NCBI RefSeq assembly: GCF_006386545.1
Contig: NZ_SWAR01000042.1
Location: forward strand, 1 to 47,206
Direction of reading: 5' to 3'
Source of the DNA: Methylibium rhizosphaerae
GTDB taxonomy: Bacteria; Pseudomonadota; Gammaproteobacteria; Burkholderiales; Burkholderiaceae_C
DNA length: 47,206 nucleotides
Shown here piece by piece: positions 1-10,466 of this stretch. How positions within the stretch are numbered: position 1 is the first letter of the stretch; the number at the start of each line of letters is the position of its first letter. The translations under genes and the position numbers were made by a program. The notes under the pieces are model-generated. The model saw only the letters and a list, made by a program, of their open reading frames with translations, was not told the origin of the DNA and searched no databases.

Positions 1-80
1 GCCGCGCCGGGCCGCCCCAAGCAAGGCCCGACCCTCTCGGAGGGTCGATCGCCGTACTCGGCGAGCGGGGTGCGGACATC
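1..80 (-). repeat. GC-rich palindromic repeat, copy A (cut by window edge)
   Basis: Partial, diverged copy of the ~86-bp element also seen at 85-170, 3506-3593, 3594-3681 and 6645-6730. The shared core is a run GCCGCCCCAAGCAAGGCCCG followed by a small inverted repeat and a terminal GACATC. It lies directly beside copy B, so the 3' side of sdaA carries at least two tandem copies. Confidence 0.75.
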
Positions 81-84
81 CCCC

Positions 85-170
85 GGGCCGCCGCGCCGGG
101 CCGCCCCAAGCAAGGCCCGACCCCTCCTGGAGGGGTGGCCGGCGTACCCGCCGGCCGGGGTGCCGACATC
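85..170 (-). repeat. GC-rich palindromic repeat, copy B, abutting sdaA stop
   Basis: Full copy of the element. It contains internal inverted repeats (CCCCTCC/GGAGGGG and CCGGC/GCCGG) and ends in GACATC, which runs into the sdaA stop codon complement at 169-171. Read on the minus strand the transcript would enter a series of strong hairpins straight after the sdaA stop, so it may act as a terminator or a 3' stabiliser. It has the same orientation as copy E. Confidence 0.8.
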
Positions 171-1560
171 AGCATTCGATGATGTTGACGGCGAGACCGC
201 CGCGGGCGGTTTCCTTGTACTTCGTCTTCATGTCGGCGCCGGTCTCCCACATGGTCTTGATGACCTTGTCGAGGCTCACATGGTGGGTGCCGTCGCCGCG
301 CAGAGCCATGCGGGCGGCGTTGATGGCCTTCACCGACGCAATGGCGTTGCGCTCGATGCACGGGATCTGCACCAGCCCCCCGACCGGGTCGCAGGTGAGC
401 CCCAGGTGGTGCTCCATGCCGATCTCTGCGGCGTTCTCGGCCTGGGCGGGGGAGCCGCCCATCACCGCGGCCAGCGCGCCGGCGGCCATGGAGCAGGCCA
501 CGCCGACCTCGCCCTGGCAGCCCACCTCCGCGCCGGAGATGGATGCGTTTTCCTTGTAGAGGATGCCGATCGCGCCGGCGGTGAGCAGGTAGTCGATGAC
601 ACCCTGGTCGGTGGCGCCCGGCACGAAGCGGGCGTAGTAGTGCAGCACCGCCGGGATGATGCCGGCCGCGCCGTTGGTGGGCGCGGTGACCACCCGGCCG
701 CCGGCGGCGTTTTCCTCGTTGACCGCCAGCGCGTAGAGATTCACCCAGTCCATCACCTGCAGCGGATCGCGCAGTGCCGCCTCGGGGTTGGCGGTGAGGT
801 CCCGGTAGAGATTCGCCGCCCGACGCTTGACCTTGAAACCGCCGGGCAGCACACCTTCGGTGCGGCAGCCGCGAGCCACGCAGTCCTGCATCACACGCCA
901 GATCTTCAGCAGGCCGGCGTCGATCTCGGCATCGCTGCGCCAGTGCCGCTCGTTGCGCCGCATGATCTCGGCGATGGAGCACTGCTCGCGCGCGGTGAGC
1001 GCCAGCAGCTCGGCACCGGTCTTGAAGGGAAAGGGCAGCACGGTGGCGTCGGGCGCGATCACCTTCTGCTTCTCGCCGTCGGCCGCCACCTCGTCGCTCA
1101 CCACGAAGCCGCCGCCCACCGAGTAGTACACCCGCGACTGCAGCTCGTTGCCCTGCGCATCGAAGGCGGCGAAGCGCATGCCGTTGGCATGGAAGGGCAG
1201 GGTCTGGCGGCGCAGGAACAGCAGGTCGGCGGCTTCGTCGAAGGCCAGCTCATGGCGGCCGAGCAATGAGAGCCGATGCTGCTGCCGGATGGCATCGAGC
1301 GCCCCGGGAATGGCTTCGACATCCACCGTGTCGGGCTCATGGCCGGCCAACCCCAGCAGCACGGCCTTGTCGCTGCCGTGACCCTTGCCGGTGGCGCCGA
1401 GCGAGCCATACAGCTCGCACAGCACCCGCGCGGTACGGGGCAGCAGGCCTTCATGCTCGAGCCGCAGCGCGAAGAGGCGCGCGGCGCGCATCGGGCCCAC
1501 GGTGTGCGAGCTGCTCGGCCCGATGCCGATCTTGAACAGGTCGAAGACGGAAACAGCCAT
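169..1560 (-). CDS. sdaA: L-serine ammonia-lyase (L-serine dehydratase)
   Basis: Deaminates L-serine to pyruvate and ammonia. The 463-residue length fits the single-chain, iron-sulfur type enzyme: an N-terminal beta domain opening [15 protein letters not shown] and a C-terminal alpha domain. Cysteines expected to hold the 4Fe-4S cluster are visible in [15 protein letters not shown] and IPCIERN. The ATG at 1560 has GAGG a short distance upstream. It is the last gene of the run gcvT-gcvH-gcvP-ltaE-hydrolase-sdaA, 30 bp after the hydrolase stop, and would drain serine made from glycine plus methylene-THF into pyruvate. Its stop codon touches repeat copy B. Family assignment is firm; control by the upstream glycine riboswitch is inferred from operon layout. 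Confidence 0.96.
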   Translation of the reverse strand: MAVSVFDLFKIGIGPSSSHTVGPMRAARLFALRLEHEGLLPRTARVLCELYGSLGATGKGHGSDKAVLLGLAGHEPDTVDVEAIPGALDAIRQQHRLSLLGRHELAFDEAADLLFLRRQTLPFHANGMRFAAFDAQGNELQSRVYYSVGGGFVVSDEVAADGEKQKVIAPDATVLPFPFKTGAELLALTAREQCSIAEIMRRNERHWRSDAEIDAGLLKIWRVMQDCVARGCRTEGVLPGGFKVKRRAANLYRDLTANPEAALRDPLQVMDWVNLYALAVNEENAAGGRVVTAPTNGAAGIIPAVLHYYARFVPGATDQGVIDYLLTAGAIGILYKENASISGAEVGCQGEVGVACSMAAGALAAVMGGSPAQAENAAEIGMEHHLGLTCDPVGGLVQIPCIERNAIASVKAINAARMALRGDGTHHVSLDKVIKTMWETGADMKTKYKETARGGLAVNIIEC

Positions 1561-1590
1561 GACGGGAAGACCTCGGTTCGGGGTGGGGGT

Positions 1591-2457
1591 TCAGCGCACG
1601 GCGGCGATCAGCGCCTCGCGCACCTGGTGCTGCACCTCCGGCCGCACCAGCGCATCGACGTGCTCGCCTTCGTCGACGCCGATCCAGCGCTTGGGCTCGG
1701 GGGCCGCCGCGAAGATGCGCTCCCCGTGGTGCTGCGGCACGACGATGTCGCGGCTGCCGTGCACCACCAGCAGCGGCACCTTGAGCCGCGCAGCCGCGGC
1801 GATGGGGTCGTCCTTGTCGCCCGGCAGCGTGGGAATGAGCAAGGGCCCCAGCACACCGATCGGGCCGATGTGCTCGAGCGCCTCGCGGGCGATGCCGCGA
1901 TAGCTGCTGAAGGCCGAATCGATGACGAGCAGGCGGATGCCGGCGGCGTCCTGCGCCACGGCGCGCAGCGCGGTGGCCCCGCCCAGGCTCTGGCCGATGA
2001 CGACCAGCCGCTGCGGGTCCACGCCCGGCAGCGTGCGCAGGTGCTTCAGTGCAGCCAGCGTGTCCGCCACCACGCCGGCCAGGCTGTGCGCGCCGTTCGA
2101 CTGCCCATAGCCGCGGTAGTCGAAGGTCAGCAGGTTGAAGCCGGCATCCGGCAGCCAGGCCACCAGCGGCAGGTGGTTGCTGATGTTGGCCGCATTGCCG
2201 TGCACGTGCAGCACGGTGCCGACCGCGGGGCCGCGCGCCGGCATCCACCAGGCATGCAGCGTGGAGCCGTCCGGCCCCGGTATGTGCAGGTCCTGCGACT
2301 GCAGGCCATGGGCCTGCGGCGTGGTGTAGACCACCTTGTCGGGGTAGAAGAAATAGCGCTCGGTGAAGCTTGCGAACATGTCGCCTCCACAGGCCGTCAG
2401 AGCGCCCGCGGCGAGCGCGGCGGCAAGGAGCAGGAGGACCCGCCGCGGCGCATGCAC
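1591..2457 (-). CDS. alpha/beta-hydrolase lipoprotein
   Basis: A 288-residue alpha/beta-hydrolase of the BEM46/YfhR-like type. The N-terminus is a lipoprotein signal: a hydrophobic stretch ending LTAC with the lipidated cysteine at residue 23, so it is probably membrane-anchored and faces the periplasm. The fold is supported by HVHGNAAN (oxyanion region), nucleophile Ser157 in GQSLGG, Asp237 in HGSRD and His266 in EGEH. The start is GTG at 2457, one base after the ltaE stop; the nearby ATG at 2453 is out of frame. Substrate unknown. Its place between threonine aldolase and serine dehydratase suggests co-transcription but gives no obvious metabolic link. Confidence 0.88.
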   Translation of the reverse strand: MHAPRRVLLLLAAALAAGALTACGGDMFASFTERYFFYPDKVVYTTPQAHGLQSQDLHIPGPDGSTLHAWWMPARGPAVGTVLHVHGNAANISNHLPLVAWLPDAGFNLLTFDYRGYGQSNGAHSLAGVVADTLAALKHLRTLPGVDPQRLVVIGQSLGGATALRAVAQDAAGIRLLVIDSAFSSYRGIAREALEHIGPIGVLGPLLIPTLPGDKDDPIAAAARLKVPLLVVHGSRDIVVPQHHGERIFAAAPEPKRWIGVDEGEHVDALVRPEVQHQVREALIAAVR

Positions 2458-2458
2458 C

Positions 2459-3508
2459 TCACGCCCCGCAAGCCTTCCGGATGTCGGCTGCGAACGCGTC
2501 CACCGCCTCTGGCGTGGTGTCCCAGGCGCACATCAGCCGGCAGCCGCCGCCTGCGATGAAGTCGTAGAACTTCCAGCCCTGCGCATGCAGCGTGTCGATG
2601 GCCGGCCGCGGCAGGAAGGCGAACACCGCATTGGCCTGCGGAGGGTGCATCACCCGCACGCCGGGCACGCCGGCGATGCGCTCGTGCAGGCGCTGCGCCA
2701 TCGCGTTGGCATGGCGCGCGTTGCGCAGCCACACGTCGTTCTCGAGCATGCCGATCCAGGGCGCCGAGATGAAGCGCATCTTCGAAGCCAGCTGCCCGGC
2801 CTGCTTGACGCGGTAGGCGAAGTCTTCGCTGAGCGCGCGGTCGAAGAACACCACCGCCTCGCCCACCGGCAGGCCGTTCTTGGTGCCGCCGAAGCACAGC
2901 ACGTCCACGCCGGCACGCCAGGTGATGTCGCTCGGGTGGCAGCCGAGCGCCGCCACTGCGTTCGCGAAGCGGGCGCCGTCCATGTGCACTCTGAGCTGGC
3001 GGCGCTTGGCGATGGCCGAGATGGCCCGCACCTCTTCGACGGTGTAGAGCGTGCCCAGCTCGGTGGCCTGGGTGAGGCTCACCACCTTGGGCTTGGGGTA
3101 GTGGATGTCGTCGCGCTTGGTGACCAGCTGCTCCACCGCGTCGGGCGTGAGCTTGCCGAGCCTGGCGGCGTCGCTGGCGCCTTCGGCCACCAGCAGCTTG
3201 GAGCCGTTGGAGAAGAACTCCGGGCCGCCGCACTCGTCGGTCTCGATGTGGGCGACGGTCGTGCAGATCACAGAGTGGTAGCTCTGGCACAGCGAGGCCA
3301 GCGCCAGCGAGTTCGCGGCCGTGCCGTTGAAGACGAAGTAGACGTCGCAGTCGGTCTGGAACAGCTCGCGCAGCCGGTCCGAGACGCGCTGGGTCCATTC
3401 GTCTTCACCGTAGCCCGGCTGGTGGCCGCTGGCGTTGGCCTCGAGGAACCAGTGCAGGGCCTCGGGGCAGATGCCCGCATAGTTGTCACTCGCGAAGTGC
3501 TCAGTCAT
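2459..3508 (-). CDS. ltaE: low-specificity L-threonine aldolase
   Basis: PLP enzyme cleaving L-threonine/allo-threonine to glycine and acetaldehyde. The 349-residue protein shows the fold-type-I aldolase pattern: ASDNYAGICPE at the N-terminus, HMDGARFANA (Asp177 facing the PLP ring nitrogen) and CFGGTKNG with the Schiff-base Lys210. The reading frame stays open upstream to about 3841, but similarity begins at MTEHFASDN, so I take ATG 3508. That ATG and its GAGGGG ribosome-binding stretch lie inside repeat copy C. The product glycine feeds the GcvTHP system encoded just upstream. Confident. Confidence 0.95.
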   Translation of the reverse strand: MTEHFASDNYAGICPEALHWFLEANASGHQPGYGEDEWTQRVSDRLRELFQTDCDVYFVFNGTAANSLALASLCQSYHSVICTTVAHIETDECGGPEFFSNGSKLLVAEGASDAARLGKLTPDAVEQLVTKRDDIHYPKPKVVSLTQATELGTLYTVEEVRAISAIAKRRQLRVHMDGARFANAVAALGCHPSDITWRAGVDVLCFGGTKNGLPVGEAVVFFDRALSEDFAYRVKQAGQLASKMRFISAPWIGMLENDVWLRNARHANAMAQRLHERIAGVPGVRVMHPPQANAVFAFLPRPAIDTLHAQGWKFYDFIAGGGCRLMCAWDTTPEAVDAFAADIRKACGA

Positions 3509-3593
3509 GACGACCCCTCGACGGGTGGAATACACCCGCCGCTCCCCCGAGGGGAGGCGGGCCTTACTTGGGGCGGCCCGGCGCGGCGGCCCG
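3506..3593 (+). repeat. 88-bp GC-rich repeat, copy C (contains ltaE start codon)
   Basis: First of two directly abutting 88-bp units (3506-3593 and 3594-3681) that differ at about two positions. It begins CATGACGACCCCTCG; the CAT is the complement of the ltaE ATG. Internal inverted repeats: CGGGTG/CACCCG and CCCC(G)AGGGG. It is in the opposite orientation to copies A, B and E. Confidence 0.9.
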
Positions 3594-3681
3594 CATGACG
3601 ACCCCTCGGCGGGTGGAATACACCCGCCGCTCCCCCGAGGGGAGGCGGGCCTTGCTTGGGGCGGCCCGGCGCGGCGGCCCG
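3594..3681 (+). repeat. 88-bp GC-rich repeat, copy D (tandem with C)
   Basis: Near-identical tandem duplicate of copy C, again starting CATGACGACCCCTCG. Its copy of the ATG is 88 bp from the ltaE ATG and hence out of frame. Such near-identity points to a recent unequal duplication. It fills the gap between the gcvP stop (3699) and copy C. Confidence 0.9.
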
Positions 3682-3698
3682 CTTGGCTTCGAGCGACT

Positions 3699-6593
<2,895 letters not shown>

Positions 6594-6644
6594 GGCGTGT
6601 GTACTGCGAGGTGTTGAACGGGGGAGACTTCCTTCAGCAGCTGC

Positions 6645-6730
6645 GGGCCGCCGCGCCGGGTCGCCCCAAGCAAGGCCCGCCTCCCCTCGGGGGAGCGGCC
6701 GGCGTACCCGCCGGCCGAGGGGCTGTCATC
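6645..6730 (-). repeat. GC-rich palindromic repeat, copy E, abutting gcvH stop
   Basis: Copy of the same element: GGGCCGCCGCGCCGGGTCGC at one end, GCCGGCGTACCCGCCGGC as a near-perfect inverted repeat, and terminal TGTCATC overlapping the gcvH stop complement at 6730-6732. It sits inside the gcv operon between gcvH and gcvP, so the mRNA must carry its hairpins. Confidence 0.88.
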
Positions 6731-7104
6731 TACCCCTTGGCGAGCAGCGCGTCGTAGGCCGGCGCGTCCATGAGCTCGTCGAATTCGGCCATGTTGCTGA
6801 TCTTGATCTTGAAGAACCAGCCTTCGCCCAGCGGGTCGCTGTTGGCCAGGGCCGGATCGGAGCGCAGGGCCTCGTTCACCTCGACCACTTCGCCGCTCAC
6901 CGGGCTGTAGATGTCGGCGGCGGCCTTCACCGATTCGACGACGCCGGCCACTTCGCCCTTCCTGTAGCTCTTGCCGACCTCGGGCAGGTCCACGAACACC
7001 ACGTCACCGAGCGCGTCCTGCGCATGGTGGGTGATGCCGACGACAGCGGCGTCGTGGTCTTCGATGTTGATCCATTCGTGGTCGGCGGTGAATTTCGTGG
7101 TCAT
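6730..7104 (-). CDS. gcvH: glycine cleavage system H protein
   Basis: Lipoyl carrier of the glycine cleavage complex, shuttling the aminomethyl group from GcvP to GcvT. The 124 residues have the standard H-protein layout: HEWI near the N-terminus, GITHHAQDALGDVVFVDLP, and the lipoylation site ESVKAA with Lys60. The ATG at 7104 has AAGGAG at the proper distance. Full length, nothing unusual in the protein. Lies 54 bp downstream of gcvT; repeat copy E begins at its stop codon. Confidence 0.97.
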   Translation of the reverse strand: MTTKFTADHEWINIEDHDAAVVGITHHAQDALGDVVFVDLPEVGKSYRKGEVAGVVESVKAAADIYSPVSGEVVEVNEALRSDPALANSDPLGEGWFFKIKISNMAEFDELMDAPAYDALLAKG

Positions 7105-7158
7105 CGGTAGGCTCCTTGGTGATCGGTCGGTTCGGCGAGCGGAAAGCGGGCGGGGCGG

Positions 7159-8274
7159 TCAGCCGCGGTGGTAGCGGTGCGGCGCGAAGGGCAGGGGGGT
7201 CACGCGCATCGGCTGGCGCTTGTTGCGCACCTCGGCATAGACCTCATGGCTGGGCAGCGCGTGGTTGGCGGCCAGGTAGGCCATCGCGATCGGCTGGTTG
7301 ACGGTGGGCGCCAGCGTGCCGCTGGTCACGTGGCCGAGCTTGCGGCCCTGCGCGTCGACCAGCGGGGCGCCTTCGCGCACCGGCACGCGCTCGAGGCCCA
7401 GCAAGCCCACCCGCTTCATGGTGGGGCCGGTGGCGAGCTGGCCTTCGATGGCCGCGGCGCCTGGGTAGTGGCCGGCCCGTGCGCCGCCGGGGCGACGCAC
7501 CTTCTGGATGGCCCAGGTGAGGCCGGCCTCGACCGGCGTGGTGGTCTCGTTGATGTCGTGGCCGTACAGGCACAGGCCGGCTTCCAGGCGCAGCGTGTCG
7601 CGTGCGCCCAGCCCGGCGGGCTTGACCTCCGGCTGCGAGAGCAGCGCCTTGGCCAGCGCCACCGAAGCTTCGGCGGGCACCGAGATCTCGAAGCCGTCCT
7701 CGCCGGTGTAGCCCGAGCGGGTGACGAAACACTCGACGCCGTTGATGATGAAGCTGCCGCCGGTCATGAAGGTGAGCGCGGTCACTTCGGGGCTCAGCCG
7801 TGCCAGCGCGGTGACGGCCTTGGGGCCCTGCAGCGCCAGCAGGGCGCGGTCGGGCAGCGGCACGATGTTGCAGCGGTGGCCGATGTGCGTGACCAGGTGC
7901 CGGGTGTCGGCTTCCTTGCAGGCGGCGTTGACCACCACGAACAGGTCGTTCGAGCGGCGGGTGATCATCAGGTCGTCGAGGATGCCGCCGTTGGCATTGG
8001 TGAAGAAGGCATAGCGCTGCTTGCCCACGGCGAGGTCGATCACGTCCACCGGCACCAGCGTTTCGAGCGCCTTCGCGGCGTCGTCGCCCACCAGGCGCAG
8101 CTGGCCCATGTGCGACACGTCGAACAGGGCGGCCGACTCGCGGCAGTGCCGGTGCTCGGCGATGATCCCGCCGGGGTAGTTGACCGGCATGTCGTAGCCG
8201 CCGAACTCGACCATCTTGGCGCCGAGTTCGAGGTGCAATGCGTGCAGCGGTGTCTTGAGCAGTTCGGCGGACAT
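7159..8274 (-). CDS. gcvT: aminomethyltransferase, glycine cleavage T protein
   Basis: Releases ammonia from aminomethyl-GcvH and passes the one-carbon unit to tetrahydrofolate, giving 5,10-methylene-THF. The 371-residue length is normal. Family landmarks include LHLELGAKMVEFGGYDMPVN at the start, the DVSHMGQL segment, and SGYTGEDGFEI. ATG at 8274 with GGAG upstream. It is the first gene behind the tandem glycine riboswitch (8329-8530), hence the gene most directly switched on by glycine. Confidence 0.97.
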   Translation of the reverse strand: MSAELLKTPLHALHLELGAKMVEFGGYDMPVNYPGGIIAEHRHCRESAALFDVSHMGQLRLVGDDAAKALETLVPVDVIDLAVGKQRYAFFTNANGGILDDLMITRRSNDLFVVVNAACKEADTRHLVTHIGHRCNIVPLPDRALLALQGPKAVTALARLSPEVTALTFMTGGSFIINGVECFVTRSGYTGEDGFEISVPAEASVALAKALLSQPEVKPAGLGARDTLRLEAGLCLYGHDINETTTPVEAGLTWAIQKVRRPGGARAGHYPGAAAIEGQLATGPTMKRVGLLGLERVPVREGAPLVDAQGRKLGHVTSGTLAPTVNQPIAMAYLAANHALPSHEVYAEVRNKRQPMRVTPLPFAPHRYHRG

Positions 8275-8301
8275 GTGGGGCTCCGAGGGCAGGTTTCACA
8301 A

Positions 8302-8316
8302 CACCAGTGGCTGGTG
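8302..8316 (-). other. small hairpin between riboswitch and gcvT
   Basis: Perfect inverted repeat CACCAG-TGG-CTGGTG between the second glycine aptamer and the gcvT ribosome-binding site. It could be part of the expression platform; there is no U-run after it, so control at translation is as likely as termination. Inference only. Confidence 0.4.
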
Positions 8317-8328
8317 ATCGATCTTGCC

Positions 8329-8530
8329 CTCTCTGTCCGCTTTACCTGAGAGATTGGCGGGCCTGGCTATGCCGGTGTCCGCTTGCCCCTTCGGTGGGTG
8401 GGCTCCAGGGCCGACCTCTCTCCAGCGAGGAACGCCCCTTCGAGGGGCGTGTGCCAGTCCTTTTGCCTGAGCGTTCGGGGCGGGGCCCCTGCGCCTTCGG
8501 CGGCTTCACGGGGAAGCTCTCTCCTGGCCT
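8329..8530 (-). promoter_or_regulatory. tandem glycine riboswitch (gcvT leader)
   Basis: Two glycine aptamers in series, read on the minus strand. Aptamer I (about 8530-8457) has GGAGAGAG, a CGCCGAAGGCGCA block, CTCAGGCAAAAGGAC. Aptamer II (about 8424-8329) has GGAGAGAGG, CACCGAAGGGGCAAGC and CTCTCAGGTAAAGCGGAC. These are the conserved boxes of the family, in the known tandem order. Glycine binding normally turns on the downstream gcv genes. The leader lies immediately upstream of gcvT. Confidence 0.95.
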
Positions 8531-8555
8531 GGCGAGTGTACTTCAGGCTCCAGCG

Positions 8556-8581
8556 ACAAAGGCAGCCGAAGCTGCCTTTGT
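8556..8581 (-). terminator. strong stem-loop after ETF-QO gene
   Basis: Perfect 11-bp stem ACAAAGGCAGC/GCTGCCTTTGT. On the minus strand the loop is TTCG, closed by C-G, i.e. a stable UUCG tetraloop. It lies just beyond the stop of the ETF-QO gene and upstream of the riboswitch. The U-tract is weak (CCTTTGT), so efficiency is uncertain. Confidence 0.7.
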
Positions 8582-8598
8582 GAGCGTCGCGGCCGCGG

Positions 8599-10272
8599 TC
8601 ACATGCCGGAATAGTTCGGCCCGCCGCCGCCCTCGGGCGTGACCCAGACGATGTTCTGCATCGGGTCCTTGATGTCGCAGGTCTTGCAGTGCACGCAGTT
8701 CTGCGCGTTGATCTGCAGGCGCTCGGTGTTGTCGTCGTTCTTGACGAACTCGTACACGCCGGCCGGGCAGTAGCGGCTCTCGGGCCCGGCGAACTTGCCC
8801 AGGTTCACCTGCACCGGGATCGCCGCGTTCTTGAGCGTCAGGTGCGCGGGCTGGTTCTCTTCATGGTTGGTGTTGCTGATGAACACCGAAGACAGGCGGT
8901 CGAAGGTGATCTTGCCGTCCGGCTTGGGGTAGCTGATCGGCTGGCATTCGGCCGCCGGCCTGAGGCTTTCGTTGTCGCGCCTGGTGGTGTGCAGCGTCCA
9001 CGGCGGGCTGGCGACGCCCAGCTTGGGCAGCAGCCATTGCTCGATGCCGGTCATCAGCTGGCCGGCGAGCTTGCCCTTCTTGAACCACAGCTTGAAGTTG
9101 CGCGACTGCTGCAGCTCCTCGTTGAGCCAGCTCTTCCCGAAGGCCTCGGGATAGGCTGAAAGCTCGTCGTGCGCGCGGCCTGCGGCCAGTGCGGGCGCCA
9201 GCGCCTCGGCACACAGCATGCCGCTCTTGATGGCCGCGTGGCTGCCCTTGATGCGCGCCGCGTTCAGGTAGCCGGCATCGCAGCCGATCAGCGCGCCGCC
9301 GGGGAACACCGTCCTGGGCAGTGCCTGGGGCGTGCCGTTGTTGATGGCCCGCGCGCCGTAGCCGATTCGCTTGCCGCCTTCGATGTGCGCCCGGATGGCG
9401 GGGTGCGCCTTCCAGCGCTGCATCTCCTCGAACGGGCTCATGTAGGGGTTCTGGTAGTCGAGCCCGACCACGAAGCCCAGCGTGACCTTGTTGCCCTCGA
9501 GGTGGTAGAGGAAGCCGCCGCCGAAGGTGTCGTCGGTCATCGGCCAGCCGGCGGTGTGCACCACGAGGCCGGGCCTGGCCTTGTCGGCCGGGATCTCCCA
9601 CAGCTCCTTCACGCCGATGGCGAAGCTCTGCGGGTCCCTGCCTTCGGCGAGGTTGAACTTCGCGAGCAGCTGCTTGCCCAGGTGGCCGCGCGCGCCCTCG
9701 GCAAAGATCGTGTACTTGCCCAGCAGCTCCATGCCGAGCTGGAAGCTGTCGGTGGGCTCACCGTCCTTGCCGATGCCCATGTTGCCGGTGGCCACGCCCT
9801 TCACGCGGCCCTGCTCGTCGTACAGCACCTCGGCCGCGGCAAAGCCGGGGAAGATCTCGACGCCCAGTCCTTCGGCCTGCTGGGCCATCCACTTGACCAC
9901 GTTGGACAGCGAGATGACGTAGCAGCCGTCGTTGTGGAAGTTGCGCGGCACCAGCCAGTCGGGCGTGCGCCGGCTGCCGGTCTCAGAGAGGAACAGCACG
10001 TCGTCGCCGGTGACCGGCTGGTTCAGCGGCGCGCCAAGTTCCTTCCAGTTCGGGAAGAGCTCGTTGATCGCGCGGGGGTCCATCACCGCACCCGACAGGA
10101 TGTGCGCGCCCGGCTCCGAACCCTTCTCGAGCACCACCACGGAGATGTCGGCGTTGAGCTGCTTGAGGCGGATCGCGGTGGCGAGGCCGGCGGGTCCGGC
10201 GCCGACGATCACCACGTCGTATTCCATGGCCTCTCGCGGGCCGTACTGCTCCAGGATCTCCTGTGGCGTCAT
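8599..10272 (-). CDS. etfD: electron transfer flavoprotein-ubiquinone oxidoreductase
   Basis: Membrane-associated flavin/iron-sulfur protein that moves electrons from reduced ETF (fatty-acid and amino-acid dehydrogenases) to ubiquinone. The 557 residues show an N-terminal FAD dinucleotide fold (VIVGAGPAGLATAIRL, near residue 20), quinone-binding middle region (GALIGCDAGYLN) and a C-terminal 4Fe-4S domain with cysteines in YCPAGVYEF and NCVHCKTCDIKDP. Full length. ATG 10272 preceded by GAGGAAG. Single-gene unit: stem-loop downstream, divergent SDR gene upstream. Confidence 0.96.
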   Translation of the reverse strand: MTPQEILEQYGPREAMEYDVVIVGAGPAGLATAIRLKQLNADISVVVLEKGSEPGAHILSGAVMDPRAINELFPNWKELGAPLNQPVTGDDVLFLSETGSRRTPDWLVPRNFHNDGCYVISLSNVVKWMAQQAEGLGVEIFPGFAAAEVLYDEQGRVKGVATGNMGIGKDGEPTDSFQLGMELLGKYTIFAEGARGHLGKQLLAKFNLAEGRDPQSFAIGVKELWEIPADKARPGLVVHTAGWPMTDDTFGGGFLYHLEGNKVTLGFVVGLDYQNPYMSPFEEMQRWKAHPAIRAHIEGGKRIGYGARAINNGTPQALPRTVFPGGALIGCDAGYLNAARIKGSHAAIKSGMLCAEALAPALAAGRAHDELSAYPEAFGKSWLNEELQQSRNFKLWFKKGKLAGQLMTGIEQWLLPKLGVASPPWTLHTTRRDNESLRPAAECQPISYPKPDGKITFDRLSSVFISNTNHEENQPAHLTLKNAAIPVQVNLGKFAGPESRYCPAGVYEFVKNDDNTERLQINAQNCVHCKTCDIKDPMQNIVWVTPEGGGGPNYSGM

Positions 10273-10336
10273 GTGTCTTCCTCGGGGGTTTTGGATTCAG
10301 GGCTGCGCGCGATTCTAAGCGTCGCCCGCGCAGAAA

Positions 10337-10350
10337 AGAACGGTCGTTCT
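10337..10350. promoter_or_regulatory. TetR-like palindrome in divergent promoter region
   Basis: AGAACG-GT-CGTTCT, six-base arms with a two-base centre, within the region between the ETF-QO and SDR starts. The A/T flanks partly extend the symmetry. The shape resembles operators of TetR-family fatty-acid or acyl-CoA regulators; no such regulator is in this window. Confidence 0.5.
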
Positions 10351-10357
10351 ATTTTGT

Positions 10358-10379
10358 CGCTAGTGTCGTATCACTAGCG
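10358..10379. promoter_or_regulatory. second palindrome in divergent promoter region
   Basis: Perfect 8-bp arms CGCTAGTG and CACTAGCG around TCGTAT, eight bases from the AGAACG palindrome. Probably a second protein-binding site for the ETF-QO/SDR pair; it could also form a short hairpin in an ETF-QO leader. Confidence 0.5.
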
Positions 10380-10423
10380 CATCCGCGCTGTCCGAGCCGT
10401 GACATGGGAGGCGCAAACTCGCG

Positions 10424-10432
10424 TGCTATCGT
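10424..10432 (+). promoter_or_regulatory. possible extended -10 element for the SDR gene
   Basis: The stretch TGCTATCGT matches an extended -10 (TGN followed by TATNNT) and lies about 35 bp upstream of the SDR ATG. No convincing -35 at standard spacing, as expected for extended -10 promoters. Weak evidence on its own. Confidence 0.3.
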
Positions 10433-10466
10433 CGCCGCGAACCAGAAGTGCCGCGAGGAGCATTCC

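Noticed and set aside
1-170. A CRISPR array, given the repeated units at the left edge and at 3.5 kb
   Set aside because: Units are ~86-88 bp, palindromic, abut each other without spacers, and occur in both orientations; no cas genes.
70-1269. Long forward open frame opposite sdaA, and similar long antisense frames across the window
   Set aside because: In GC-rich DNA the frames opposite genuine genes stay open; these translations are Arg/His/Ala/Gly-rich without any family pattern.
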